A DNA stretch of 64,000 nucleotides from UBA1479 sp048263775 (GTDB taxonomy: Bacteria; Pseudomonadota; Alphaproteobacteria; Rhodospirillales; Casp-alpha2). The stretch spans positions 75,154-139,153 of the forward strand of contig JBLXDU010000012.1 of assembly GCA_048263775.1 (NCBI GenBank), given 5' to 3'. The position numbers and the translations under genes are program-made. The notes under the pieces were generated by a model. The model was not told the DNA's origin. It did no database searches and saw only the letters and a list, made by a program, of their open reading frames with translations. Of the stretch, positions 1 to 8,626 are shown piece by piece. How positions within the stretch are numbered: the stretch's first letter is position 1; each line of letters opens with the position of its first letter.

Positions 1-644
1 AGGGCAAGATCGTCCGCGTTCTGCAGGAACAGAATTTCGAACGGGTCGGCGGCTCCACCCGGGTGCAGGTCAACGTGCGCGTGATCTCGTCGACGACCCG
101 CGATCTGCAGGCGGAAGTCGCCGCCGGACGATTCCGGGAAGACCTGTTCTATCGTCTCAACGTGGTGCCCCTGACGGTGCCGGCGTTGGCCGACCGGCGT
201 GAGGACATCCGCGCCCTGACCGATCATTTCATGCGCCAGGCTGCCGACGCCACCGGCCAGCAGCCCCGTCGCCTGGGCGAGGATGCCTTGGCGGCATTGC
301 AGAGTTACACATGGCCGGGTAACGTCCGCGAACTTCGCAACGTGATCGAACGGGTGCTGATCCTGGCGCCCGGCGAAAACGACACGGTTCTGGGGGCCAG
401 CATGCTGCCGACGGAGTTTCTCGACGGGATAAAACGCAGCACAATCGGCAGCGACGAGGGCTATCTGGCCAAGCCGCTGCGGGACGCGCGGGAAGATTTC
501 GAACGCGAATATCTGAATGCCCAGATGTCGCGGTTCAACGGCAATATTTCGCGCACCGCCCAGTTCGTGGGCATGGAGCGCTCGGCCCTGCACCGCAAGC
601 TTAAATCCCTCGGCCTGACGGACGAGGACCGCGGGACCTCATGA
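1..644 (+). CDS. ntrX: Nitrogen regulation response regulator NtrX, C-terminal part
   Basis: This is the 3' part of a sigma-54-dependent response regulator; the 5' end lies outside the window and the reading frame is open from base 3. What is visible is the back half of the AAA+ domain (FERVGG, then REDLFYRLNVV), the conserved WPGNVRELRN box near the end of the ATPase domain, and a C-terminal Fis-type helix-turn-helix (NISRTAQFVGMERSALHRKL). The wording matches NtrX more closely than NtrC, and in alphaproteobacteria ntrX is usually followed by trkA and hfq, as here. NtrX is the partner of the kinase NtrY and acts in nitrogen and redox-related control. The receiver domain and the Walker motifs are not in view, so the assignment to NtrX rather than another family member rests partly on context. 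Confidence 0.85.
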   Translation, partial: GKIVRVLQEQNFERVGGSTRVQVNVRVISSTTRDLQAEVAAGRFREDLFYRLNVVPLTVPALADRREDIRALTDHFMRQAADATGQQPRRLGEDALAALQSYTWPGNVRELRNVIERVLILAPGENDTVLGASMLPTEFLDGIKRSTIGSDEGYLAKPLRDAREDFEREYLNAQMSRFNGNISRTAQFVGMERSALHRKLKSLGLTDEDRGTS

Positions 645-687
645 CCACTTCCCGCACAACCGCCGCATCCAAAGAAGGGCGTTCGGC

Positions 688-2064
688 ATGAAGATCATCG
701 TTTGCGGCGCCGGCCAGGTCGGCGTCAACATCGCCCGCCAATTGGCGTTGGAAAACCACGACGTGACCATCGTCGACCAGGCACCGGACCTGGTGCGTAG
801 GGTATCCGACACCCTGGACGCCCAAGCGGTGGTTGGCCATGCCTCCCATCCGGACGTGCTGGAGCGCGCCGGCATCGCCGACGCCGACATGCTGATCGCC
901 GTGACCCTGACGGACGAAATCAACATGGTCGCCTGTCAAGTCGCCCATTCCCTGTTCGACGTACCGACAAAGATCGCGCGCATCCGCCAGAAAAGTTATC
1001 TCGACCCCATGTGGGCCAACCTGTTTTCGCGCGACAATCTTCCGATCGACGTCATCATCTCGCCGGAGATGGAGGTTGCCCGCGCCGTCGCCCGGCGCCT
1101 GCGCATTCCCGGCGCCATGGACATGATCCCGCTGGCCGACGGGGCAGTGACACTGCTCGGCGTGCGCTGCACCGAGGAATGTCCGCTGTTGAACACGCCG
1201 TTGAAACAGCTGACCCAATTGTTCCCTGACCTCAACATCGTGATCGTCGGCCTGGTCCGCGACGGCAACGCCATCGTACCCAAGGCCGATGACCAGATGG
1301 CCCCCGGCGATGAGGTCTATTTCGTGGTCGACACCGCGCAGATCAGCCGTGCCATGACTGCCTTCGGCTATGACGCGGGCGAGGCGCGGCGCCTGTTGAT
1401 CATCGGCGGCGGCAACATCGGTCTGGTCCTGGCGCAGGAGATTGAGCGCGAATATCCCTGGGTCAAAGCCAAGATCATCGAGCACAACAAGGAGCGCGCC
1501 GAATACATTTCCGGCCAATTGGAAAGCACCGTGGTGCTGAACGGCGACGCACGCGACATCGAAATCCTGGAAGAAGCCAACATCCGCGGTACCGACACGG
1601 TGGTCGCCGTCACCAACGACGACGAAAGCAACATCCTGGCCTCACTTCTGGCCAAGAAGTTCGGCTGCGAACGCACCGTGACCCTGGTCAACACCTCGAT
1701 CTACGAACAGCTCATCGGCTCCCTCGGCATCGACGTGGTGGTCAGCCCGCGCAACATCACGGTCTCGACGATCCTGCAGCACGTACGGCGCGGGCGCATT
1801 CATTCGGTCCATGCTGTGCGCGAGGGCCTGGGCGAACTGATCGAGGCCGAGGCGCTGGAAACCTCGGACCTTGCCGGTAAGACACTGAAGGAAATCCAGT
1901 TGCCGACAGGGGTCGTCGTCGGCGCCATCGTGCGTGACGGCAAGATGCTGTTCCCGCGCGGCACGACTACGGTCGAGGCCGGCGACCGTGTAATCCTGTT
2001 CTCGGCGCCGGAATCCATCCGCAAAGTCGAAAACATGTTCGCCGTACAACTTGAATATTTCTAA
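688..2064 (+). CDS. trkA: Trk potassium uptake regulatory subunit TrkA
   Basis: This 458-residue cytoplasmic protein gates the Trk potassium channel. It has the duplicated TrkA plan: an NAD-binding Rossmann half with GAGQVG at residues 7-12, a TrkA_C (RCK_C) segment, a second Rossmann half beginning at about residue 230 (LLIIGGGNIG), and a second RCK_C ending at LEYF. Length and repeat structure are those of full-length TrkA. The ATG at 688 is preceded by a purine-rich site (AAGAAGG). It starts 43 bases after ntrX and ends 3 bases before the next gene, so all are probably co-transcribed. The channel subunit TrkH/TrkG is not in the window. Confidence 0.95.
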   Translation: MKIIVCGAGQVGVNIARQLALENHDVTIVDQAPDLVRRVSDTLDAQAVVGHASHPDVLERAGIADADMLIAVTLTDEINMVACQVAHSLFDVPTKIARIRQKSYLDPMWANLFSRDNLPIDVIISPEMEVARAVARRLRIPGAMDMIPLADGAVTLLGVRCTEECPLLNTPLKQLTQLFPDLNIVIVGLVRDGNAIVPKADDQMAPGDEVYFVVDTAQISRAMTAFGYDAGEARRLLIIGGGNIGLVLAQEIEREYPWVKAKIIEHNKERAEYISGQLESTVVLNGDARDIEILEEANIRGTDTVVAVTNDDESNILASLLAKKFGCERTVTLVNTSIYEQLIGSLGIDVVVSPRNITVSTILQHVRRGRIHSVHAVREGLGELIEAEALETSDLAGKTLKEIQLPTGVVVGAIVRDGKMLFPRGTTTVEAGDRVILFSAPESIRKVENMFAVQLEYF

Positions 2065-2067
2065 GCA

Positions 2068-2742
2068 GTGACCGATTCGCATCTTCCATCGCCGTTGACC
2101 CTGCCCAGGGCCGTCGTCTTCGACTGGGACAACACCCTTGTCGATACCTGGCCGATCATTCACGACGCTTTGAACCATACCTTCCGCGCCTGGGGCCTGC
2201 GTGAGTGGACGCTTGAGGAAACCCACGCCAAGGTCCGCAAGTCACTCCGCGACAGCTTTCCCGGACTGTTCGGCGACGACTGGGAAAAGGCCGGCGATGT
2301 GTTCTACGCACGCTATGGGGCGATCCACGCAGAAAAGCTGCAGCCGGCGGCGGGGGCGGCGGCACTCCTTCAAGGATTGACCGATGCCGGTGTTTACCTT
2401 TGCGTGGTGTCCAACAAGAAAGGATCGTTTTTGCGCAAGGAGGCCCAGGCGTTGGGCTGGACCGGTCATTTCGGCGCCCTGGTCGGGGCCATGGACGCGC
2501 CGCGGGACAAGCCGGCCCGTGATCCCATCGACATGGCGCTACATCCCGGCGGCATGGCGGCCGGGGAGGGCATTTGGTTCGTCGGCGACGCCGATGTCGA
2601 CATGGAATGCGCCCATGGAGCGGGCTGTTATCCGGTGCTGATCCGCCCCCAACCGCCCAGACTAGATGAATTTGTCGACTTTCCTCCAGCCCTGCATTTC
2701 AGCGACTGCGATAGTCTTTGCAAGTTCACTCAGACACTGTAA
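2068..2742 (+). CDS. HAD-superfamily phosphatase, phosphoglycolate phosphatase-like
   Basis: This 224-residue haloacid-dehalogenase-type hydrolase starts with GTG three bases after the trkA stop. Motif I is DWDNT at the N terminus, which supplies the nucleophile and acid/base aspartates. Motif II is the Ser of VVSNK, motif III the Lys of RDKPARDP, and motif IV the acidic pair in FVGDADVDM. A helical cap lies between motifs I and II. The family dephosphorylates small metabolites such as phosphoglycolate; the real substrate cannot be read from the sequence. Its position between trkA and hfq is a common alphaproteobacterial arrangement. Confidence 0.85.
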   Translation: MTDSHLPSPLTLPRAVVFDWDNTLVDTWPIIHDALNHTFRAWGLREWTLEETHAKVRKSLRDSFPGLFGDDWEKAGDVFYARYGAIHAEKLQPAAGAAALLQGLTDAGVYLCVVSNKKGSFLRKEAQALGWTGHFGALVGAMDAPRDKPARDPIDMALHPGGMAAGEGIWFVGDADVDMECAHGAGCYPVLIRPQPPRLDEFVDFPPALHFSDCDSLCKFTQTL

Positions 2743-2882
2743 GCTTTTGTACAAGGCTGGTTAGCCGTGTAGAAACAAAAGAGAAAACAACAACAGGGAG
2801 CCCGGAACAAAGTCGGACGCGGCGTTACGGCCAGCGCGCAGGAGCGAGGTGCGGCCGCAAAAAGACTTTGGGGTGGGGAGTG

Positions 2883-3137
2883 ATGTCGTCAGAAAAATCA
2901 CAAAACGTGCAGGACGTTTTTCTTAATCACATCAGGAAGAACAAAACTGCGGTCACGGTGTTTCTGGTCAACGGAGTCAAACTGCAGGGAATCGTCACCT
3001 GGTTTGACAATTTTTCCGTTCTCCTGCGCCGGGATGGGCATACGCAGTTGGTGTATAAACACGCCATCTCGACGGTCATGCCGTCCGTTCCCGTTCAATT
3101 GTTCGAACCGGATGCGGCCGAGTCCGCCGAGGGTTGA
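2883..3137 (+). CDS. hfq: RNA chaperone Hfq
   Basis: This is an 84-residue Sm-like RNA chaperone that forms a hexamer and pairs small RNAs with mRNAs. The Sm1 motif (VNGVKLQGIVTWFDNF) and the Hfq hallmark YKHAIST in Sm2 are both intact, followed by a short acidic tail. A longer in-frame reading from 2718 exists, but the start at 2883 is chosen because it gives the standard Hfq N terminus. The 140-base gap upstream probably holds its promoter. The stop codon overlaps the proposed TTG start of hflX by three bases, which suggests translational coupling. Confidence 0.96.
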   Translation: MSSEKSQNVQDVFLNHIRKNKTAVTVFLVNGVKLQGIVTWFDNFSVLLRRDGHTQLVYKHAISTVMPSVPVQLFEPDAAESAEG

Positions 3138-4486
3138 GCGAACAAACGCCAGGTGATGTCACGTCCGCCGCCAAGGCGGCGGGCGCGGGCGTTTGCGCCG
3201 TCATCCATCCGAACATGTCCGCAGCCGACGGAGCCGACAGCCGCAGTGCACGCGCCAACCTGGACGAGGCCATCGCGCTTGCCGGGGCCATCGACTTGGA
3301 CGTCGTCCATGCCGAAACATTCGAACTGCCCCGGCCCCGGCCTTCGACCCTTCTGGGCAAGGGCACGGTGGAGCGCATCGGCGAGACCCTGCATGCCTTG
3401 CCGGACTGCGAGCTGGTTGTCGTCAACGCCAACCTGACGCCGGTTCAGCAACGCAATCTGGAAACTGCCTGGGAGGCCAAGGTCATCGACCGCACGGGCC
3501 TGATCCTGGAAATCTTCGGTGCCCGGGCAAGGACCAAGGAAGGTCGCCTACAGGTCGATCTGGCCGCGCTTAGCTATCAATTGGGCCGTCTGGTCCGCAG
3601 TTGGACCCACCTGGAACGCCAACGCGGCGGGGCGGGGTTCATGGGCGGTCCCGGTGAGCGGCAGATCGAACTGGACCGACGCATGATTCGCCAGCGCATC
3701 GCTCGGCTGAAGCGCGAATTGGCGGAAGTCAAACGCACCCGATCCCTACAGCGCCGCGCACGCCAGCGGGTGCCTTATCCGGTGGTCGCCCTCGTGGGCT
3801 ATACCAACGCCGGTAAATCGACCCTGTTCAACCGCCTGACCGGCGCCGACGTGGTCGCCCGCGACCAGTTGTTCGCGACCTTGGACCCGACCATGCGCAA
3901 ACTCGACCTGCCGGAAGGCGGGCCGGTCATCTTGTCCGATACGGTGGGCTTCATTTCCGACCTGCCGCACCAACTGGTCAATGCCTTCCACGCGACCTTG
4001 GAAGAGGTCGTGGAGGCCGACATGATCCTGCATGTACGCGACATCGCCGACCCGGACACCGAAATCCAACGCCGCGACGTGCTGGAGGTTCTAAGCGGCC
4101 TCGGCTTGGGTGAGGATGCGGCCGCGCCGATCACTGAAGCACTCAACAAGATCGATCTTTTACCGCCGGAAACCCTCGCCGCTCTGGAGGAACGCATCGC
4201 GCGTCAGGACAACAACCCGCCGGTCGCCATTTCCGCCGTAACGGGGCAGGGGTTGGATACCCTGATCCAGCGCATCCAGGACGTTCTTGGTGACAAGCTT
4301 GGAGAATTGGAGCTGGACCTGGGCTTCGACGAAGGGGCGACCCTGGCCTGGATCTATGAGCACGGCGAGGTTCTGGACCGGGCCGACGGCGAAGCCGGCA
4401 TCCATCTGCGTGTCCGCATGGACCCGCGCAGCCAATCGCAGCTGCTGACCCGTATCGACAGCGCCCGCCAGAGCCGTCTACACTAG
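3134..4486 (+). CDS. hflX: GTPase HflX
   Basis: This 450-residue ribosome-associated GTPase can split stalled 70S ribosomes in well-studied species. The N-terminal HflX domain (GKGTVERI, then the glycine-rich segment GGAGFMGGPGERQIELDRR) is followed by a coiled region and a GTPase domain. G1 is GYTNAGKS at residues 222-229, G3 is DTVGF and G4 is NKID. The TTG start at 3134, overlapping the hfq stop, is preferred over the ATG at 3215 because the conserved VIHP segment lies upstream of that ATG. Linkage hfq-hflX is conserved across proteobacteria. Confidence 0.93.
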   Translation: MSEQTPGDVTSAAKAAGAGVCAVIHPNMSAADGADSRSARANLDEAIALAGAIDLDVVHAETFELPRPRPSTLLGKGTVERIGETLHALPDCELVVVNANLTPVQQRNLETAWEAKVIDRTGLILEIFGARARTKEGRLQVDLAALSYQLGRLVRSWTHLERQRGGAGFMGGPGERQIELDRRMIRQRIARLKRELAEVKRTRSLQRRARQRVPYPVVALVGYTNAGKSTLFNRLTGADVVARDQLFATLDPTMRKLDLPEGGPVILSDTVGFISDLPHQLVNAFHATLEEVVEADMILHVRDIADPDTEIQRRDVLEVLSGLGLGEDAAAPITEALNKIDLLPPETLAALEERIARQDNNPPVAISAVTGQGLDTLIQRIQDVLGDKLGELELDLGFDEGATLAWIYEHGEVLDRADGEAGIHLRVRMDPRSQSQLLTRIDSARQSRLH

Positions 4487-4600
4487 ACCGCGAGGGTTCC
4501 AGGGGCGGATTCCCTACACCGGTTGGTAACCATTTCCCATTAAACCGGGGACATCGCATTCCGGCGACAGCAGACATCCGGTACGGACGGACGGGCACCC

Positions 4601-4870
4601 ATGGCGACAAACCGCAGCCAAAATAAATGGCGTTCCAAGAACAAGTTGGTCAAACGCCAACTGAACGTCATGGCGAAAAGCCATGTGCACGACCATCTGC
4701 AGCGTCTGGCCGACGATTTCCGCCTGCGCGGTAAGGGCGAGGCGGTATCCTTCGCGACCTTCATCACCCGTGCCCTGATGCAGCGTGCCGATTACAGCGA
4801 TGATGTCGCGCAAATGCTGGAAGACCTCGCCGAAGCCTTCCACCGCGATCGCGACATTCATTCCAACTGA
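4601..4870 (+). CDS. Small basic protein of unknown function
   Basis: This 89-residue protein is not recognised with certainty. The first 25 residues are very basic (RSQNKWRSKNKLVKRQLNVMA), followed by a predicted mixed helical body containing HDHLQRLADDFRL and SFATFITRAL and an acidic C terminus. The strand-then-helices outline with a KRQLNVM start resembles small ribbon-helix-helix DNA-binding proteins, but this is only a resemblance. It stands 115 bases after hflX and 37 bases before an inositol-monophosphatase-family gene on the same strand. GC-rich codon use like its neighbours supports it as a real gene. Confidence 0.65.
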   Translation: MATNRSQNKWRSKNKLVKRQLNVMAKSHVHDHLQRLADDFRLRGKGEAVSFATFITRALMQRADYSDDVAQMLEDLAEAFHRDRDIHSN

Positions 4871-4907
4871 TCTGCCCTTACAAGGCAGCGTCCGGATTAC
4901 CAAACCC

Positions 4908-5729
4908 GTGCCCAATGCCTTCGACATCGATCCCGACCGCGTCGCCGCCATTCTGCGCGAAACGGCGGAGACGGAAATTCTGCCGCGCTTCCGCACTCTG
5001 GCAAGCCACGAGATTTCGGAAAAGAACCCGGGCGATCTGGTGACCGTCGCCGACCAGGCCTCGGAAGCCATGCTGACCCGCCGTCTCGCGGATCTGATAC
5101 CGGGGGCCCTGATCGTCGGCGAGGAAGCCCATGAAGTCAGCCCGGAGGCCCTTGGCGAGATCAATGATGCCCCCTGGGCCTGGATCATCGACCCCCTGGA
5201 CGGCACCCATAATTTCGCCCACGGCACACCGCGCTTCGCGATGATCCTGGCCCTCGCCCGGCGCGGCGAGACCGCCATGGGCTGGATCCTCGACCCCATG
5301 GGCGATCATCTTGCCTTTGCGGAAGCAGGGGCCGGTGCCACCATCGACGGCACGCCTCTGCACCTGGGAGATGCCGGCCCGGTCGCCGCCATGACCGGAT
5401 CTCTCGGCAACAAGTTCGCGGACCGTCTGCGCGCCCGCGCCGGAACACCCGGGGCCCCGGCAATCCCCAAGGCGTTTCTGCGCTATCGCTGCGTCGGCCT
5501 GGAATACATGGATCTGGCGCGGGGCAAACTTGATTTCGCGCGCTATGCCGGAAAGCTGATGCCCTGGGACCATGCGGCGGGGGTGCTGCTGCATGGCGAA
5601 GCCGGCGGCAAGGCGGCCATGACCGGCGACGGGCGATCCTATGCCCCCGGCATGGCGCGGCCCGGCGACGCGTTGCTGCTGGCCCCCGACATGCCGGCTT
5701 GGACAGCGCTCGACCGTCTAATGTCCTAA
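4908..5729 (+). CDS. Inositol monophosphatase family protein
   Basis: This is a magnesium-dependent phosphatase of the inositol monophosphatase/CysQ/HisN superfamily, 273 residues from the GTG at 4908. The metal-binding signature is complete: GEEAHE (first acid), DPLDGTHNF, and MPWDHAAG near the C terminus. An in-frame ATG at 4785 would overlap the preceding gene by 86 bases and add sequence unlike the family, so the GTG was chosen, although no strong ribosome-binding site is visible. The substrate could be inositol phosphate, histidinol phosphate or PAP; sequence alone does not decide. Confidence 0.88.
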   Translation: MPNAFDIDPDRVAAILRETAETEILPRFRTLASHEISEKNPGDLVTVADQASEAMLTRRLADLIPGALIVGEEAHEVSPEALGEINDAPWAWIIDPLDGTHNFAHGTPRFAMILALARRGETAMGWILDPMGDHLAFAEAGAGATIDGTPLHLGDAGPVAAMTGSLGNKFADRLRARAGTPGAPAIPKAFLRYRCVGLEYMDLARGKLDFARYAGKLMPWDHAAGVLLHGEAGGKAAMTGDGRSYAPGMARPGDALLLAPDMPAWTALDRLMS

Positions 5730-5814
5730 GACATATCCCGCCTTGCCCCGACGCGTTGAGGGCGCTACCAAACGGGACGGCATTTACATCTGAAACGATT
5801 TCGAAGGAGGCGGC

Positions 5815-6684
5815 ATGGCACGCTGCGCATTCATCGGCTTGGGCGTCATGGGCTATCCCATGGCCGGACATCTGGCGAAAAACGGCCATCAGGTCACCGT
5901 CTATAACCGCACCACGGCCAAGGCCGAGAAATGGGCGGCCGATCACGGCGGCGCGTTCGGCAAGACACCCGCGGAAGCCGCCAAAGGGGCGGAATTCGTG
6001 TTTTCCTGCGTCGGCAATGACGACGACCTGCGCGCCGTCACGTTTGGTGATGACGGCATGCTGGCGGGCATGGCGGACGGCACGATCCTGATCGATCACA
6101 CCACCGCATCGGCTGCCGTGGCCCGCGAGATCGCGGCCAAGGCAGCGGAAGTGGGGATCGGCTTCATCGACGGCCCCGTGTCGGGCGGTCAGGCGGGGGC
6201 CGAGAACGGCGTGCTGACCGTCATGTGCGGCGGCGGGGACGGGGATTTCGCCCGCGCCGAGCCTGTGATCCAGGCCTATGCCCGCGCCGTCACCCTGCTG
6301 GGGCCCGTGGGCTCGGGCCAGCTATGCAAGATGGTCAACCAGATCTGCATCGCCGGGCTGCTTCAGGGACTGTCCGAAGGGCTCGACTTCGGCATGCGCG
6401 CCGGGCTCGACGTCAAACAGGTGCTCGACGTGATTTCCAAAGGTGCGGCGCAAAGCTGGCAGATGGAAAACCGCGGCAAGACCATGGCCGACGACCAGTT
6501 CGACTTCGGCTTCGCCGTCGACTGGATGCGCAAGGACCTGGGCATCTGCTTCGCCGAGGCCGAGGCCAACGGCGCCGAACTCGCGGTCACCCGTATCGTC
6601 GACGGCTACTACAAGGACGTCCAGGACATGGGCGGGGCGCGCTGGGACACTTCGTCGCTGATCCGCAGGCTGCGCCGCAAATAG
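5815..6684 (+). CDS. NAD(P)-dependent beta-hydroxyacid dehydrogenase (HIBADH family)
   Basis: This 289-residue dehydrogenase belongs to the 3-hydroxyisobutyrate/tartronate-semialdehyde/glyoxylate reductase family. The Rossmann fingerprint FIGLGVMGYPMAGHL is at the N terminus, the substrate loop DGPVSGGQAGAENG lies in the middle, and the catalytic lysine is in GSGQLCKMVNQ. A strong Shine-Dalgarno (AAGGAGG) precedes the ATG. The substrate is not fixed by these motifs. It stands alone between the phosphatase and the YjbR-like gene, and the short gap to the latter suggests co-transcription. Confidence 0.9.
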   Translation: MARCAFIGLGVMGYPMAGHLAKNGHQVTVYNRTTAKAEKWAADHGGAFGKTPAEAAKGAEFVFSCVGNDDDLRAVTFGDDGMLAGMADGTILIDHTTASAAVAREIAAKAAEVGIGFIDGPVSGGQAGAENGVLTVMCGGGDGDFARAEPVIQAYARAVTLLGPVGSGQLCKMVNQICIAGLLQGLSEGLDFGMRAGLDVKQVLDVISKGAAQSWQMENRGKTMADDQFDFGFAVDWMRKDLGICFAEAEANGAELAVTRIVDGYYKDVQDMGGARWDTSSLIRRLRRK

Positions 6685-6712
6685 GGCACAGTCTTCGGGG
6701 AAGGGGGCGGCC

Positions 6713-7075
6713 ATGACGTATGACGAGTTCAACGCCTTCTGCCGAACACTGCCGGCCGCGACCCATGTCGTACAATGGGGCGGATCGGACGTGTGGAAGG
6801 TCGGCGGCAAGGTATTCGCCATCGGCGGCTGGAACGCCGGCGATCTCGCCGGTATCACCTTCAAGGTCTCGGAATTCGCCTATGACGTTCTGCGCGATAT
6901 GCCGGGCCTGCGCCCGGCCCCTTATCTGGCGTCACGCGGCATGAAATGGATCCAGCATTATGCCGAACCGGGATTGAGTGACGGCGACCTCAAGGACCAC
7001 CTCGCGGAATCGCACCGCCTCGTCTCGCTGGGCCTGACCAAGAAACTGCAACGTGAACTGGGATTGAATCAGTAA
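6713..7075 (+). CDS. MmcQ/YjbR family protein
   Basis: This 120-residue protein has the features of the YjbR/MmcQ family: MTYDEFNAFCRTLPAA at the start, WKVGGKVFAI, then the ITFKVS segment and the C-terminal helical LTKKLQRELGL. Members adopt a CyaY-like double-wing fold; some are described as DNA-binding, but the function is not settled. A purine-rich site (AAGGGGG) precedes the ATG. It converges with the lipoprotein gene on the other strand nine bases later. Confidence 0.8.
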   Translation: MTYDEFNAFCRTLPAATHVVQWGGSDVWKVGGKVFAIGGWNAGDLAGITFKVSEFAYDVLRDMPGLRPAPYLASRGMKWIQHYAEPGLSDGDLKDHLAESHRLVSLGLTKKLQRELGLNQ

Positions 7076-7084
7076 GCCTGACCG

Positions 7085-7702
7085 TCAGCGCAGACTGATC
7101 TGCATCTGCGGCGTGGCGCGGTAGATGTTGGGGATGCGGTAAATATAGACCTTGGTGCGCGGGCCACGGGCGGGGAAATCCTTCACCTCGTCGGCGTTAT
7201 GGCTGATCACCTTGGTGTCGGTGATGACGCGCAGTTCACCCGACGTGTTCAGGCCCGATTGGACGATCTGGTCTTTCTGGCTTTTCCCCAGGGAGCGGCC
7301 CAGCATGTTTACGATGCGGGTTTCCTTGTTGTAGGCGATACCGAAGATATGCTCGTTACGGCGCAGGAAGGTAACCGACTTGGCCTGCAGCAGGTCGCCC
7401 TCGCGATGCCAGTGCATCTTGAAATAACCTTGCTTGATGTAGCTGAAATCGGATGCGTCCGGGTCGCGCTCGATATCCGCCTTCAGCTTCTTGACCTCAT
7501 CGACTTCCTGCGCCCCCTGGACCTTGCCGTCCTTGAGCGCACCGTATAGCCGCGTATCGACCATGTAGCCGGAGAACGTAAGCTTGTAATAGCCGCGCCG
7601 ATCCAATTCGATCTCGGCGTCGAAGCGCGCCGGCAGATAACAGCCGGAAAGCGCGACCGCGGCGACAAGAAGGATCAGAAGAGGGCGGAGACGGCGGCGC
7701 AT
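7085..7702 (-). CDS. Predicted lipoprotein of unknown function
   Basis: This 205-residue protein has a classic lipoprotein signal: basic MRRRLR, a hydrophobic core, and a lipobox LSGC placing the lipidated cysteine at residue 21. The remaining chain is rich in beta-type segments (DAEIELDRRGYYKLTFSG, KMHWHREGDLL) and would sit at the periplasmic face of the membrane. No domain is recognised. It is a single gene, convergent with the YjbR-like gene and 77 bases downstream of mazG on the same strand. Confidence 0.75.
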   Translation of the reverse strand: MRRRLRPLLILLVAAVALSGCYLPARFDAEIELDRRGYYKLTFSGYMVDTRLYGALKDGKVQGAQEVDEVKKLKADIERDPDASDFSYIKQGYFKMHWHREGDLLQAKSVTFLRRNEHIFGIAYNKETRIVNMLGRSLGKSQKDQIVQSGLNTSGELRVITDTKVISHNADEVKDFPARGPRTKVYIYRIPNIYRATPQMQISLR

Positions 7703-7779
7703 GCGGAAACTCGGGCTCTCAAGCGGTTTAAGTCCTTCAACCTTCTAGCCTATTGCGGCCGTCCGGTCAGCGGTTTTGA

Positions 7780-8607
7780 TTATTGGGCGGACGTGTCATG
7801 CGCCTTTTCGGCCTGCCAGGCGGCCTCCATCTCGTCCAGGCCGGCACTCGCCGGGTCGCGGCCGTCGGCCCGCAGGCGTTTTTCCATGCGGCGGAAGCGG
7901 TCTTCGAACTTGTGATTGCCCTGGCGCAGTGCCGTTTCCGGATCGATCTTAAGGTGTCGGGCCAGGTTGGCGACAGCGAACAGCAAATCGCCCATTTCCT
8001 CCTCGACCCGCGCCGGAGAGCCTCCGGCGGACATCTCGGCCCGCAGTTCGGCCAGTTCTTCCTCGATCTTGGCGATCACCGGTTCGGCCTCCGGCCAATC
8101 GAAGCCGATGCGGGCAGCGCGTTTCTGAAGCTTTTCCGCACGGGTGAGGGCGGGAAGGGGGATCGCCACGCCGTCCAATGCGCTGGCGTCTTCCGCCGGC
8201 GTCTCGCCCTTTTCCGCCCGCTCCTTGGCTTTCAGGTCTTCCCAATGAACGGTCTGGGCCTCGGCCGAATTGATTTCCGTATCGCCGAATACATGGGGGT
8301 GGCGGCGGATCATCTTGTCGGCGATGGCGCGGGCCACGTCGTCGTAATCGAAATGCCCCGCTTCCTCGGCCATGCGGGCGTGGAAGAAGACTTGCAGCAG
8401 CAGATCACCCAACTCGTCCCGCAATCCCGCCATGTCGCCCCGTTGGATCGCATCGGCGACCTCGTAGGCTTCCTCAATGGTGTAGGGGGCGATGGTCTTA
8501 AAGGTCTGCTCCACATCCCAAGGGCAGCCGCCGTCGGGATCGCGCAGTTTGGCCATCACGGCACGCAGGCGGTCGGTTGGGTTCGGATTGCTCAGGTCGT
8601 CGGACAC
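7780..8607 (-). CDS. mazG: Nucleoside triphosphate pyrophosphohydrolase MazG
   Basis: This 275-residue full-length MazG hydrolyses NTPs/dNTPs to the monophosphate and pyrophosphate in the cytoplasm. Two MazG domains are visible. The first has CPWDVEQTF, the acidic helix EEAYEVADAI and DELGDLLLQVFFH. The second has EEELAELRAEM, EEEMGDLLFAVANLAR and the GNHKFEDRFRRME tail typical of the C-terminal domain. It starts with GTG. The PLP-enzyme gene upstream ends with its start 19 bases away, so the two may share a transcript. Confidence 0.94.
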   Translation of the reverse strand: MSDDLSNPNPTDRLRAVMAKLRDPDGGCPWDVEQTFKTIAPYTIEEAYEVADAIQRGDMAGLRDELGDLLLQVFFHARMAEEAGHFDYDDVARAIADKMIRRHPHVFGDTEINSAEAQTVHWEDLKAKERAEKGETPAEDASALDGVAIPLPALTRAEKLQKRAARIGFDWPEAEPVIAKIEEELAELRAEMSAGGSPARVEEEMGDLLFAVANLARHLKIDPETALRQGNHKFEDRFRRMEKRLRADGRDPASAGLDEMEAAWQAEKAHDTSAQ

Positions 8608-8626
8608 GTCGATGGCTTTCCCTGGT

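Noticed and set aside
601..1518. 305-codon minus-strand frame opposite trkA
   Set aside because: Antisense to a complete TrkA with no family features of its own.
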